Shown: piece by piece, positions 1-11,564 of the stretch
Layout: every line of letters starts with the position of its first letter
Numbering within the stretch: position 1 is the first letter of the stretch
NCBI GenBank assembly: GCA_016647705.1
Contig: CM028332.1
Span: 32,183,300 to 32,247,299, forward strand
DNA length: 64,000 bases
Origin: Eucommia ulmoides
Taxonomy: Eukaryota > Streptophyta > Magnoliopsida > Garryales > Eucommiaceae
Direction: 5' to 3'
Translations under genes and position numbers: made by a program
The notes under the pieces: generated by a model
Seen by the model: the letters and a program-made list of their open reading frames with translations, nothing else
Databases searched by the model: none
Told to the model about the DNA's origin: nothing

Positions 1-1429
1 CAGGCCGACCCGGGCACCGAGGTTAAGGTTGGTATGGCTACACCGACCTGGTCATCTTTGGTGATATCTGAGGAGAATATTAGGGATTCTTGCTTGGCGA
101 TTGATTCAAGTCCTTCATACTTACCAACTTGATGGGATGTCGGGCTAATGAACAACCAGGCTCATCAGGTCGTCTGATGTAGTGGTATTGGTGATGTGAC
201 ACTTTTGATCTAAGTGGCGGACACGTGGCGAGTGAAAGAATTTTACCCACATCAAATATGATTTAATAACTTGGGGAAAAGGGGTATGAATTATTAGGGA
301 AGAAATTTCTCCTCCCCACCCCACCCCAATTTTTTAACTAAACTATTTCGACCCTCTATTTCACATGAAAATCGATCTCAATTATTACAAAAAATAAAAA
401 TAAAAATAACAGTATAGTTGCAAACAACGTCACTGAGAGATTTGAAACGCGTTGGTTGTGACCAACAGGTAATGGCGACCAACAGGGTGGTGGTGTTGGC
501 CGGCGGGATGGTAGTGAGAATTATTTTGCCAAAGTAAATTGAAATCAATTTTATTTTATTTTTATGTTTCTCAGATTTTTAAAGAATTCAAGAATTACTC
601 TTAAATTTTTAAAATAAAAACATGTGTATCAAACACGTTTCGGTAAATATTTCTGTACATTAATTTCAAAATTTCAAAAACGATAACATAAATCAAAAAA
701 CAGAACGGAACCTAAAAGTGACAGAGAGGATCCGAGTTCCGCTCAACTTTTGAATTTTTTTACTCTTACCCTATATTTTTCCTCTTATATTTTTGTAAAA
801 GAAAAAAACAATTAGAATCCTCTCTATCAATCTCTTGGATCTGATGAACGCCATTCTTATTTATCACATTATTGTTATTTTTATTTTTATATTTTGTTTG
901 GTTTAGGCGTGGGTGCGCGACCACGCTAGAAAATAGATCCTCGCCTCTCTTTTATGTTTTGGTTTTTTTAGAACGTAAAGATTCTTGTCTGTCAACTTGC
1001 ATGATTTATCGTTATCTTTTGGAGTAGTATAAGATTCTTCCTTTGTTTTCTTCTGTATGCTTAGTTTCTTACAAAACCGAGGAAAAGAAAAATCTACTAC
1101 TTTTTATTTTGAATCCAAATTATTTAACAAGTGTTAAATCCAAGACTTATAGTCTAATGATTTTCCAGTGTGTTTCCTCAGTAAAAGATCTAGTATTCAA
1201 AATTTATTATATCTTATCAAATATCAAGAATATCCTTTATTTTTTTAGTCGATCTTCCAAATCGAAATTGACCGGATGATGTCATTATTTAAATTTCAAT
1301 TTTATTCTTATAATATGAAATTTATTTTCAAAATTATTAAATTGTCATTCATCTTACATATAATATGACAAAATTATCATTCATTAATTCTATTTTCTTT
1401 TTCTTTTTTCTTGTTCTTTCTTTTCTCCT
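1..1429. other. AT-rich intergenic DNA, no gene seen
   Basis: I see no spliced gene or recognisable transposon ends here. The first 250 bases are more GC-balanced and include a G-box-like CACGTG near 227-232. The rest is AT-rich with many short homopolymer runs. Open frames are short and of low complexity, and I do not believe they are coding. Confidence 0.5.
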
Positions 1430-2010
1430 TCCTCTTTCGTCCTCCCACCTCCACCTTGTCCCGCAAACCCACTGTAGACACACAAATACCCATCTTCAAG
1501 AATCAAAGCTTAAAGTTAAATCTTTCATGATCTGACAAGCTCAAATTTGTGTTTCTTGATCTATAGCTTTTGAAGAGAAGGGTGTTCTTTTCTTCTTCTT
1601 TTTTTCTGGGTATATGTGGGTGGTTTTTCTAAGGAGCAAGGTGGAGATGAGGTTGGGTTGCGGCAGAGGATTGGGCTGGGATCGGAAAGCTGTGTAGGTT
1701 GATTCTTGCATGTTTGGAGCCTCCGGAGTATTGGGGGGTTTGAATCGGGTCTTCTGGTGGGCTTCAACAGCGGATTCAGTTTGGGAGTTGAAGTTACCAG
1801 AGAATTATAAGGTTCTTATGAAAAGAGTGTCGGATCGCGCAGATATGATGAGGGATCTGCGCAAATCCAATGATCACTACCGAATTCGTGCGGAGGTTTA
1901 GGAGAGAAAGATATAGAAGAAGGAGGAGGAGGATCAGGAGGGCAGACTGGCGGTGACGGTGGTGGGCTGAGCGGTGACAATGGTGGCGATGATGGTGGTA
2001 GGTTGTAAGT
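1430..2010 (+). other. Gene-like fragment with short ORF (63 codons), unrecognised
   Basis: A C/T-rich stretch resembling a plant 5' leader (1430-1480) is followed by GC-richer sequence with an open frame at 1710-1901, then a GGTGG-rich tail (1920-2000). The 63-residue frame is charged near its end and matches no family I recognise. The composition differs from the AT-rich flanks, so a captured gene fragment inside an old transposon is possible. No terminal inverted repeats were identified. Translation is unproven. Confidence 0.2.
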
Positions 2011-2999
2011 AGGTTTAAGAGAGAAACAGAAAAAATAAAATAAAGTTAAAAGAGTAAAATAGTAATTGTACTAATTTTATTTTCAATTTTTTTTATTCAT
2101 AAAAAAATAAAGATAAATATGTAATTAATCATCAATTTATTCCGGAAATGAGTAATATGGTATCTGTTAAAAAAGACATGCGACTATCATGGTACGTGTT
2201 TTAAATAGAAAGAGTGTCAATGATAATTTCTCTTACTTTTTAACCACCCTTGATTAATTTAAAACAATAAAAAAAACATTTTTTTAACTTCCAATATTAC
2301 CCCTCTAGTTCTCCAAACCATACCTTCATTTTGTTTTTTTAATCCCTTTTTCCTTTACTATGCTAGCCATTTTTAATATCAATAAATCCGAACGTATAGA
2401 TATTTTAACACTTTAAATCTAATTTTAAAAAGTGAATAGTTAAAATTAAAATTGTACAATTTCACGATTCACCTACTTTAAATTTCATTGCATTAAACGA
2501 TGACACATTGTACAAATAGTCAATGTACCATACATTCAATTGCTAACCCTTCACCATTTTCCTTCAAAACATGCATAGAATAGCAAAAAAAAAAAAAAAA
2601 AACATTAAAAACATAAAAAAAATACAAAAATCGTGCAATCCAAAATAAAGTCAGTCATATTCTAATGAATAGATCGATTACCTTAGGCGCATGCATGTTT
2701 TAGTCTACTAGTTGATAGCGAGGCGTAATTTTTCATCTTTCTAAATTTTAAAAAAATGACACAAGTATCTTGCCTCTAACAATATCCATACGAAGAACTT
2801 CGCATAGATAGTGTTTCTTCAATCGTAGTGTTTCTTCGATCATCTAAGTCTTTGGTTACTAGTTCAAAGAGACTAGGGCAACTAAAATTAGTTTGATGTG
2901 ATATCACAAAAGTCAATTCAATACTATATATATATATAGAGAGAGAGAGAGGGCCTATTGTGCCTATAAGGCCTACATAGGGCTCCATTTCTACCGTCT
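2011..2999. other. AT-rich intergenic DNA
   Basis: There is no gene. The stretch holds an A-run at 2586-2602 and a TA/GA microsatellite at about 2926-2952. No transposon termini could be defined. Confidence 0.5.
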
Positions 3000-4070
3000 A
3001 GGGTGCTCACGGCACATCTTCTAAACCTTTTTAAATTGTTCAACGTCCATATCCATTCTTTATAAAAGACTTTTACGGCTTTCATTCTCTATCATGTTTG
3101 ACCCATTAAGTTCATATCAAAAGTTCGACAAATAAAACTTAATTAATTAAACAATTAAAACAATTTCAACTGTGCCCCTATCTAGAAACCGTTTCTCTAC
3201 GGTATTGCTACTAACTATGGTTAATGTCTACTGACATGTCATTACTACATCCAGTTACTAAGAATTTCATCCAGAGAATCCCCTTAGTCGTAGTTACTGA
3301 GCTATTCGATCTCTTTTTTTGTGATCCCTAATTAACTAACACTGTATGGATAAAGTCAAAACCTATTTTATTCATATGTATTTGATTAATAATATAATTC
3401 GACTTTATGATATTAATTGGAATCTCATCCCAATCATCACAGTGCGCTAACTTGAGACTAAGTTCGAATTATATTAAATTTAATCACATGCGAGACATCT
3501 TTCTTTGCCGAGAGTGATAGATCATTTCTTGCATACTCTAATCTTCACATATATATTTCACAATATCCAATGAGTGCTTTTGATGATTTGTAGCTAGAAT
3601 ACAATACTGGATATTATCAAAGTATAACAAGTCGTTTATGTGATTATTCAGTACATCGAGTCTAAAGATCACAAGTATTACCTCAACTCAAATATTCCAC
3701 TTTAACGCCTAGCAAAATTACCACAATGAAATATTAAAAATGATCATATTCAGACCCTTACTACAATGTAGTAAGTCACTCTATAGTTGTTCTAGTGTTC
3801 CGCACTAATAGTTTTAAAATCTACCATTCTCGATAGAGAAAACACCTCATAAGCTAGTCTGACCAAATCGTTACGTACCAATTCAACAATTAGGAACATT
3901 TAGAATGTTACGCATCCAAATATCTATAATTTTATTCTTTTTAATCAACATTAAAATTAACACTTTAACAAAATATCCATGGTGTCCAACACCAATATAA
4001 TATTGTTAAATAAAACACCCAAAATGTTATTTATTAATAAATACTTAAAATTACTATCTTACAGAAAAAG
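3000..4070 (-). repeat. Possible decayed copia-type LTR
   Basis: The wording of 3330-3700 (repeated short phrases ending near a stretch about fixed stays of 'gtcgtttatgtg' type) resembles the body of old copia LTRs in plants, read on the minus strand. No TG/CA ends, primer-binding site or target-site duplication could be fixed. This is a weak, memory-based resemblance. Unclassified intergenic DNA is the alternative. Confidence 0.25.
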
Positions 4071-4861
4071 TCCGACTATAGGGCTTACCTCCAACTAACG
4101 GCAATGTAAAGTACCGCACCACATCACGTTTCTGTCACCACAGAGTAGAGCAGCACCGCAATGAAAGTAACTCCGGCGTCAAGAGTCGCTGATAGAATGT
4201 AATTGTGCCTCTGCCACCACCATTTTCAGTAAATGAACAAGAAATTAAACACTCAATCAAAATCCATGACGTGTAGTTCATGGAAGTCGGCGGCGGCATA
4301 TTTTCATCCTACTCTATTTGTAGAAAGCAGAGGAGCACCGACTTAAGTAGGCAAAGGTGATTAGGATTCTTGAAGGGAAAGATGTCTAAATAAATAATAA
4401 AGAGAGAAAAATTAAGAAACGGTGAATAGAAAGAAATTGATAAGTTGGAGTAAACCGCAAAAACAAAACCCCCACCTCGTTGTTATTTGTTAAATGACAA
4501 AGGAGGTAAATGACATAAATCCGGTAAAATAAACCCTGCCTGTTCAAAACGTTTCATCACCGGGACTAATATAATAAAGTAAAAAAGAAATATATATTTA
4601 AGCACCGTGCAGAGTGAAACGAGGCTATAGTTACATCATAAGCATCATACAAATCTAATAGGAACTCTAGAAAACATAAAACTAGTAGATTCATATTCCA
4701 AACTTATCGAGTAACAAATTATGTTAAGCAAATTCCAGGATCATGGACGTTTTCATCACCGACCAAAATATTATCCCCTCCCAAAAATAAAAGATTAAAA
4801 CAGAAACGGTACCGAAATGAGAATACAGAAAAACCGCACAATCGGTTGTTAGAAATTTCCT
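4071..4861. other. Downstream flank and probable 3' UTR of the proteasome gene
   Basis: This stretch lies directly after the stop codon of the minus-strand proteasome gene, so its right-hand part should hold the 3' UTR and polyadenylation site. AT-rich tracts that could serve as plant polyadenylation signals occur on the minus strand, but no single site stands out. No separate gene was recognised. Confidence 0.4.
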
Positions 4862-7800
4862 TCAATCCATCCTTCCCTTCAAGATCCTCTCCGTCACTTC
4901 AGTTGGCGTGCTGCAACAATATACACACACACACACACACACATAAAGACGTAACTATTAGCGAGAACAAGAAAGAGCGAACGGAACGAATGAGAAAAGT
5001 GGGAACCTTTTTCTCTTTTTTACTTATGATAAAGCTAAGGCAACATTTTCCCATTCATTTATACTATACTCCGGACGATAAACCACGATATAAAGAAACA
5101 TGTAGGGGAGGGAGGGAGGGAGGGAGAGAGAGAGAGGCTTACACAAGATAAACATGTCCTCCCCATCCGCTCAAACAGTCTCGATCTATAGAAGATACAA
5201 GGGCCTGGGAGATGGTCTCGAACAATTCTTCAGCCTCCTAATCAGGCATCAAAACAAACACAATCATCAGTTAAGTCCTCTAAAATGACTACATGATCCG
5301 ATAACTTTCATTCACGTATACTTCTACCTATAATTTAAAGTGCAAAGTGTAATCAAAACTTTATAGAGAGAGAAAATAGGAAGTAGGGTTCCCAACTTTT
5401 TTTTTAATTTTTTTTAGGGGAAAAAAATAAAATATGACCAATGAGAAGTTGACACGTAATTAAAAAATATTAAAAAATTCCAAAACTCCAGAAAATTATG
5501 ATTTGTGGACCAAGCCTTCTACATTCCAGCAGATATATAGATAAGCAAAATTAGTATGAACTGCAAGTAGGAAAAGTGGCTTAGACGAACCATGTCAGGC
5601 TTGAACATAGATTCGCAGGCACCATAAAGGGATTCAGATGCCGTGCCAGCAACTACAAAATCTTTGGCAAGCTCCCTGCAGCATTCACACAATAATAAGA
5701 AAGTACATCAATTTTAGTTCTCTAACATCGACAATATATCGAGGTCTCCACACATCAAATAGAACAATAAAAGGGCAAAAGAATCTAGATACATAATCAG
5801 CTAGATTGCATAGTACCCATAAAGTTTACCACTCAAATTTATTTTGCACCCTTACCTTCAGACACATTACATCTTAAGTTTGTGAATTGTGCCTTAAGAG
5901 GCTCAATTAACCATGTATATATAAAGCATCCACCTTCCAGAAAATTATCTAATGTGGAAGGAAACTTCAAGAAAAACTTTCTTACAAGTGAGAAACAAAC
6001 TTTTACGGCTGAAAAGAACATCAAATTTAACATCCTCAGGCCACAAGGATTATTAAGTAAGATGCATTGGCATGGGTAGTGATGATTACTAGCCGGTTGT
6101 AAACCAAAAATAAGAGGAAGTATTACAAGACGTGAATTCCAAAAACTTGACATAAACAAAAGGCAATCTACGTTCTGATGAGCACTCTACAGTAATCGCT
6201 GATAGGACTAACATAAGCATATGCTCTCTCATAAAGGATTCACGATAAATCACGTGCTTCCTTCTATTGATATAATATGCCGCTGTATGACAGAAACCAT
6301 CTCAATTTAGAAAGATTGAAGCGTGAAAATTTATTTTTGATGATGCTTGAAAGCTACACGATGTTAAATAATTTAAATTATGAACAAAAGACATAATAGA
6401 AAAATAGTGAGGAGAGAGTCAACATACTTTGCTCCAATAGAATCCATTGTACAAATAAAGGGCTTGTCTTCGTCTCCCAGTCCGGCAATTACAGGTTGGC
6501 AGAAATATGGACCAAACCTAAGCAAATACCATTCCATTAAGATCATACTAATCCTCTGTGATGACCCAATATAAATGCAAGTTTATGAGCTAAGAATTTC
6601 TGAGCATAATTAATGTAAGAGAAAACCAAGAAGAAACAAGAAGATACATTATAAAGAGCAAGCATCGTTGAACTTAATAACCAACTGTCCAACAAAACAG
6701 CCTTTTCTTCCAATCAAGCCTTTCATCAGAATCATCACCAAGAACAGGAAGAACAGCTTAGGGCCCGTTTGGTTGTCCTTCTATCCGCAAATTGTCTTTT
6801 TCAATTAGTCAATCTATGAATTGTTATAGTTTAGAGTTTGGTTGCAAGAACTAAAAATTACTTAAATTAGCTACCAAACCATTTTAGTCCTAGTACATAT
6901 GCTATTTTCTCAAATCTCAAAGCAAGTGGAGTAAAACAGAAAAAGGATAACTTAAAACAGAAAAAGGGGCCCTTGGGCTGTCAATTTATTACAGATTCCA
7001 CGACTAAAAAGCCGATGCCTCGTGATTTGATTTCATAAGAAGCAGAACATTGCCTACAACAGAAGTAAAAGATTTGAACTGCTTAACTTGAACGCATTAT
7101 GTTCATATCTAACCGATAGTAATAAGGCAAACTCATGCCAACATCAAGCATATGGTATATCTCTAAGCCTTAAGCTCTTAAGCTTACAAATAAATAAGAC
7201 TAACCAACCTTTTCTCATAAAGAATAGCAGACACAAGGCTAGCAAAAGTTTCAGGCTTCATATCCCTCTCTTCCCGAAGATGATACAGCTTGTGTCGGAA
7301 CACTAAACGTTGATACCTTCAAATTGTCAAATTTAAAAATAAAAATAAATAAATAAAGACAGACTACATTCAGAATGCAACTGACACTGTACAGATTTGA
7401 GGGGAATTACTTACAGAGTTTGAGCATCAGTCGCAAGTCCTGCGAGACCGATGAAAAGCTTATCGTGAATTTTGTAAATCCTCTGAAAATCGGTAGCAAT
7501 AGTCTGAAGCTGAACGCCCAGTCGTCGATCACTCGCTATTGCAAAACAATTTTTGCCAACCATCGCCACTAGGGCACTTCCATTGTACTCAAAGATCTGT
7601 GATGAAAAGGAGTAACTCCACTCAAAACAATGTAGAAATTGAACAGTTCACAGTTTGAAACCTTGGTATCAGAAGAAGACACATCAAATCAAATCCATGC
7701 TCGAGGTTGAAATTGAATTGCCACGGGAAGATTATGATCCGTAAAACAGGTTATTGTAAATTAAATTGGGCACTGTTTTTGCATACGCAGATATGTGCTC

Positions 7801-7927
7801 GTGTAGAAATGAACTAGGGTTTATGTAATCAAAAGAAAGAAATCAATCAAGCATGTAGAAGAGCGTGTATGTATATATAACTGTACAGATGGTTTCTTAG
7901 TAGCAATGGAAGACGACTCACCGACAT
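4862..7927 (-). CDS. PBC: 20S proteasome subunit beta type-3
   Basis: This encodes the complete beta-3 subunit of the 20S proteasome core, the barrel-shaped protease of cytosol and nucleus. Beta-3 is a structural, non-catalytic member of the beta ring: the mature protein begins [10 protein letters not shown] and has no propeptide or N-terminal catalytic Thr. Seven coding exons join in frame with GT-AG introns: complement of 7922-7927, 7415-7596, 7209-7316, 6428-6517, 5591-5675, 5143-5237 and 4862-4910. They total 615 nt, or 204 residues plus TGA, the usual plant length. Diagnostic stretches are [85 protein letters not shown] and the C-terminal [10 protein letters not shown]. The start was chosen because ATGTCG followed by GTGAGT gives the family's MS-IFEY start. 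The gene looks intact, with no frameshift or stop. Residue choices differ only mildly from the Arabidopsis PBC1/PBC2 proteins as I remember them. Confidence 0.97.
6758..6975. mobile_element. Possible small MITE in PBC intron 3
   Basis: Within the 691-bp third intron, GGGCCCGTTTGGTT follows TTA at 6758-6760, the pattern of PIF/Harbinger-type MITE ends. A GGGGCCC stretch near 6965-6972 could be the decayed other end. Inverted-repeat matching is short and no second TTA/TAA copy is obvious, so the call is tentative. If real, it was inserted without disturbing either splice site. Confidence 0.35.
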
Positions 7928-8133
7928 CGGAAACTACAGGGAGCAACGGGGAGCAAACTGAGAGAGAGAGAGGGAGAGGGACTCCGGTAGTGTGTTTTTC
8001 CGTTGATGGCTTGGGCCACAATACACATGAACTAAATTTCCGAAAATGAGTCGGTTTTTTCTGGTCCAACAATAGTCCAAATGACCGGTTTTTTAGGCCT
8101 CGAAGACTGGACCTAATTAAGGATAGTTTGCAT
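7928..8133 (-). promoter_or_regulatory. PBC 5' UTR and short promoter with TGGGCC box
   Basis: The 206 bp between the PBC start codon and the upstream MITE must hold the 5' UTR and core promoter. Just upstream of the ATG the minus strand carries a pyrimidine (CT) run (complement of about 7960-7979), common in plant 5' leaders. A TGGGCC core lies at 8012-8017. TGGGC-type (site II / proteasome-related) elements are known in Arabidopsis proteasome gene promoters, where NAC053/NAC078 activate them during proteasome stress. That this site works the same way here is inference. No clear TATA box was seen. Confidence 0.55.
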
Positions 8134-8347
8134 TAGAGGTGGTTATGGGCCCGAGGGCCCGCCCAGCCTGAACAGCACGTCCCTATTTTTTAGGGTTTTG
8201 GCTTCGGCTTTGAGCCCATGGGCAGAGCCTGAGCCTAGGTTTTAGGGCCCAATGAATTTTAGGGCCAAACTTGGATAAGACCAAAATATTTTAGGACCGA
8301 CCCGGCTAGACCCGAAAAAAATTAAAAATAAAATAAAATTATATATA
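8134..8347 (+). mobile_element. Left part of a hAT-like MITE, split by the Helitron cluster
   Basis: It starts with TAGAGGTGGTTATGGGCC and is rich in GGGCC/GGCCC words, then turns into A/T runs ending in an AT repeat. The order matches the intact copy at 22452-23076. The element stops at the AT repeat where the first Helitron begins. The matching right part with the complementary end is found 15 kb away at 23330-23615. The outer target-site duplication is not recognisable, so two independent remnants remain possible. Confidence 0.7.
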
Positions 8348-11300
8348 TCTATTATATAGAACAAGACGGTTTTTTTGGCTGACTAAGATAAACTTATGAC
8401 TAGGACAAAAAAATATGATTAGGACAAATAAAATTGCTGACTAGGACAAACAAAATGTTGATTAGGACATTTTAAGACATAAGTTGAGGACGTGTAAGGA
8501 AACAAGATTTGTCAAATAGGAAATCGAATTAATGTAAATAGAAATCAAATTAATATAGTATTGATTAATTAATTAGACAAATGCTGACTAGGACAAACAA
8601 AATTGCTAATTAGGATATTTTCGAGATATAAGTTTAGGGTCATAAAAGAAAATTAAAATTTAATTTGAGGCAAAAAAATGTTGGGATACATATATGGCCC
8701 TAAATTAACATTAATTAGTAAAGATAATGCCTAAAATAACATTAATACCTAAACTTTTGGTCCTAATCACATTAAATTTTTCAATTAATTAATTTTAGGG
8801 TCAAAATTAACATATTAAGTTTAGAGCCAAAAGTTTAGCCATTAATATTATTTTAGGCAAGGATTTATCCATTTTTCTCTAATTAAATTACTAATTAATT
8901 AATTAATTAATTTAGACATTGATTCATCCAATTTTTCTTAATTAAACTACTAATTAGGATTCAATTTAATTAACCCTTCTTTCAGCTCTCTCTCTCTCTT
9001 CCCAATTACAGTGCGCTTTTCTATTTTTTCTGCAATTACTCACCCTTCAAGTAATTAGACAAATGAATCGGGTTACTCACCCTCTCTTTCCATATATCTA
9101 TGGAAAATTACTTTATTTTCCGCAATTACTCATTCTTTTCTCTCTCTCACATGCTATTTACCCTACTCAAGCAACTCTCTCCATTTTTTCAAAATCCTCT
9201 TCGATCCACAAACCTCTTCAACCTCAATTCTCACTGGGACCGCCGCCACCACCGAGGTAAGGAGCTCCATTTAGGGTCTCCACTTCCTCGCGAAGGTCGG
9301 CAGTGGTCGACGAAGGTTGGAGATGGTCGAATCTGGTTAGCAAAATTATTCGTGTACAATTTTCTTCTTCTTCGACGAAGCCCTAATCCCATTCTTCATG
9401 AAATTGAATTATTTTTTTTTGATTTGGGAAATATTAGCTTCTTGCCAACACTTTCTCACCCTCTTTCACTTTCACCTCTCTCTCGCGCCTAAACAATAGC
9501 ACACGCAGGTTGGTGGTGGTTGGCGATGGTTGGATCTGGCTCTATATTTATTAGATCTGTCTGAGAGAGAGAGAGAAAAAAGTTTTTCTGATTGAATTCA
9601 CTCTTTTACTTCTTTGTTTCAATTTTATTTTGCTAGATTGAATTTAACTGGTCATTCATAGGTAGGGGTTTCAATCTTTTTATTTCTTTGTTTCAATTTT
9701 ATTTTGCTTGATTAAATTCAGCTGGTAATTCATAGTGTTTTTTTGAATTCGGCTTCAATTATTCATTGACGTTTCAAAATTTACCAATCATGAAAGGATG
9801 TGTTCGGGTTTCTGTTGGTGAAATTTGAAGAGCTATTTTGAACATAATCGTGTTCGGTTATGAGGAATCGTGAGTTTTCTATTTAAATTCTTATACAAAC
9901 TTGAATAATCCAGTTATTTTTTTTATTATTGCTAATCATTCGAACAAGAATCAGGGGCTTAACTTAAATGAATATTGATTTATGCAAACAAATCTTCAAT
10001 TTGTTGTTGATATTGGTGATTTTTTTGGATTATGTTTTTCATTTCTCTAGATCTGCATTCAATTTTACTAGATTTGTTTAGATCTAACGTGATTTGTTTA
10101 GATTTGCACAATTTGTTTTTGGTTCCCAATTTCTAGATTTGCTTGAACTATTTGGGAAATATAGAGAAATCTCATTATTTGCTTGATCTGTTTCTATGTT
10201 CTTTTGCAGAATTTATGTTCACATCTACCACAAAATAGGTATTATTGATCTTTAATTTTATCTGTCATTTTAATTTAAGAAATAGGTAATTTTTTTTTTA
10301 TTTTTTTTTTTTTCACAACAATTTTTGGTTGAATTTTGATCTCATTGACTTTTTTTTTTTTAAATAGATTCTCCTCAAATTTGGTTCAGTCTTTGTTTTT
10401 AATGCATCAGAGCACGATTAACTATTTACTGTTAAAAAGGTTCATATTTTGTAATTTATGCTGGTTTTGAAATCTTTTGTCTCTACCTCTTTATTTTGCT
10501 AAATTTTTGTTCGTTATGTGTTCATCAGACCTGAAATATTCATTTCATGTGATTGTCAGTTAACTTTTAAAATCACATTTTAAAATATTAATTAAACCTA
10601 TCATATTTAAAAATCATAATCGCATGTTCATTGAATTATTTATCATTTGTAGCACAAAGAATAAAGAAAATCTATTTAAATGCGTTGTTTTATCATCATT
10701 CTTGGTCATTGCTTGAAGGTCCATGCACTACACACACATACATGCGTGTGCGCGAGTGCGCACACATCCACACACACATATATAAGATAATATATATTGA
10801 GGTTTCAAGAAAATGTGATTTTTTTTTGTAAACTTATTTTATTTTAATTCCAGCGTAAATAGTTTGTCAAGTTTACATGTTATTTTTTATTTTTTTAAAT
10901 TATACCTTGATTCTATTCAAATAAGAGGTAAGATCATATTATTATTGGTTTCCCTTGCAATGTGTATGTTCATTTGAGATTCATTTTACAAAATTAATTA
11001 TTGTCGTAAGAAATTGATTTTTGAATGCGTTTTATGGGGGTTTTTTTTTTTTTTTTTTTATTTGGCTAGGATTTTTCTTAAAAATATTTTTTAAGTGTTT
11101 GTATTTATAATAAGATTGTTTCGTAATGAAGTATAATAGTGTTTTTGAGCTTTCTTAATGAAGCATAATAGTACTTTTAGGCACGAGTTATGCACTAACT
11201 GTTCGGTACCATTATTTTGATAGGATAATTTCATTATTGTCATTATTTTTATTTCAATTGGTTTGTAACTTACTTTGAAAATTAAATTATATATAAAACC

Positions 11301-11564
11301 ATAGAATATCATTAGATTTTTTATATTGTTGAACTTTTTTATATCAGTACAAGTTTTAATCTCGATTGTTAATTACAATTGATGTTCAATTGTTAGTTAT
11401 TATCGATGTTCAAATGAATAGGTGTATTATGTTGGTCTTGATTGTTTTATTATTAATATTCAAATGTAATAGATGTAGAATGTTATATAATAAATAAAAT
11501 TATATCATTTTTTTTTTGTTTGGTTATTTTACACCCGTGCCTTTAGGCACGGGTTATAAGCTAA
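8348..11564 (+). mobile_element. Non-autonomous Helitron H1
   Basis: It begins with TC after an A (8347/8348) and ends with CTAA before T (11561-11565). Upstream of the end is a perfect 20-nt hairpin (stem CCCGTGCCT, loop TT) at 11534-11553. These are the hallmarks of a Helitron 3' terminus, which moves by rolling-circle transfer and makes no target duplication. No Rep/helicase coding sequence is present. The interior has short direct repeats built on GACTAGGACAAA near the 5' end, a CT-rich leader, a GC-rich CGCCGCCACCACCGAG block followed by GTAAGG (about 9256), and intron-like T-rich sequence with TTTTGCAG acceptor-like sites. It looks like a captured promoter and leader exon. The few short frames are probably untranslated. 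Confidence 0.85.
11534..11553 (+). terminator. Helitron H1 3' terminal hairpin
   Basis: A perfect 9-bp stem with a TT loop is followed 7 nt later by CTAA and T. This is the rolling-circle termination structure of the Helitron, not a transcription terminator. Confidence 0.9.

Noticed and set aside
1561-1767. Minus-strand frame opposite the short plus-strand ORF
   Set aside because: It overlaps a C/T-rich leader-like stretch and is of low complexity, with no recognisable protein.
5839-6159. A 106-codon minus-strand frame inside PBC intron 4
   Set aside because: It lies wholly in an intron with good GT-AG borders and has no conserved motif.
9063-9492. Frames MNRVTHPLFPY... in H1 and H2 (also 12230-12475)
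   Set aside because: They run through a CT-rich leader and into a splice-like site, and the two copies differ by frame-changing indels. Leader sequence is more likely than protein.
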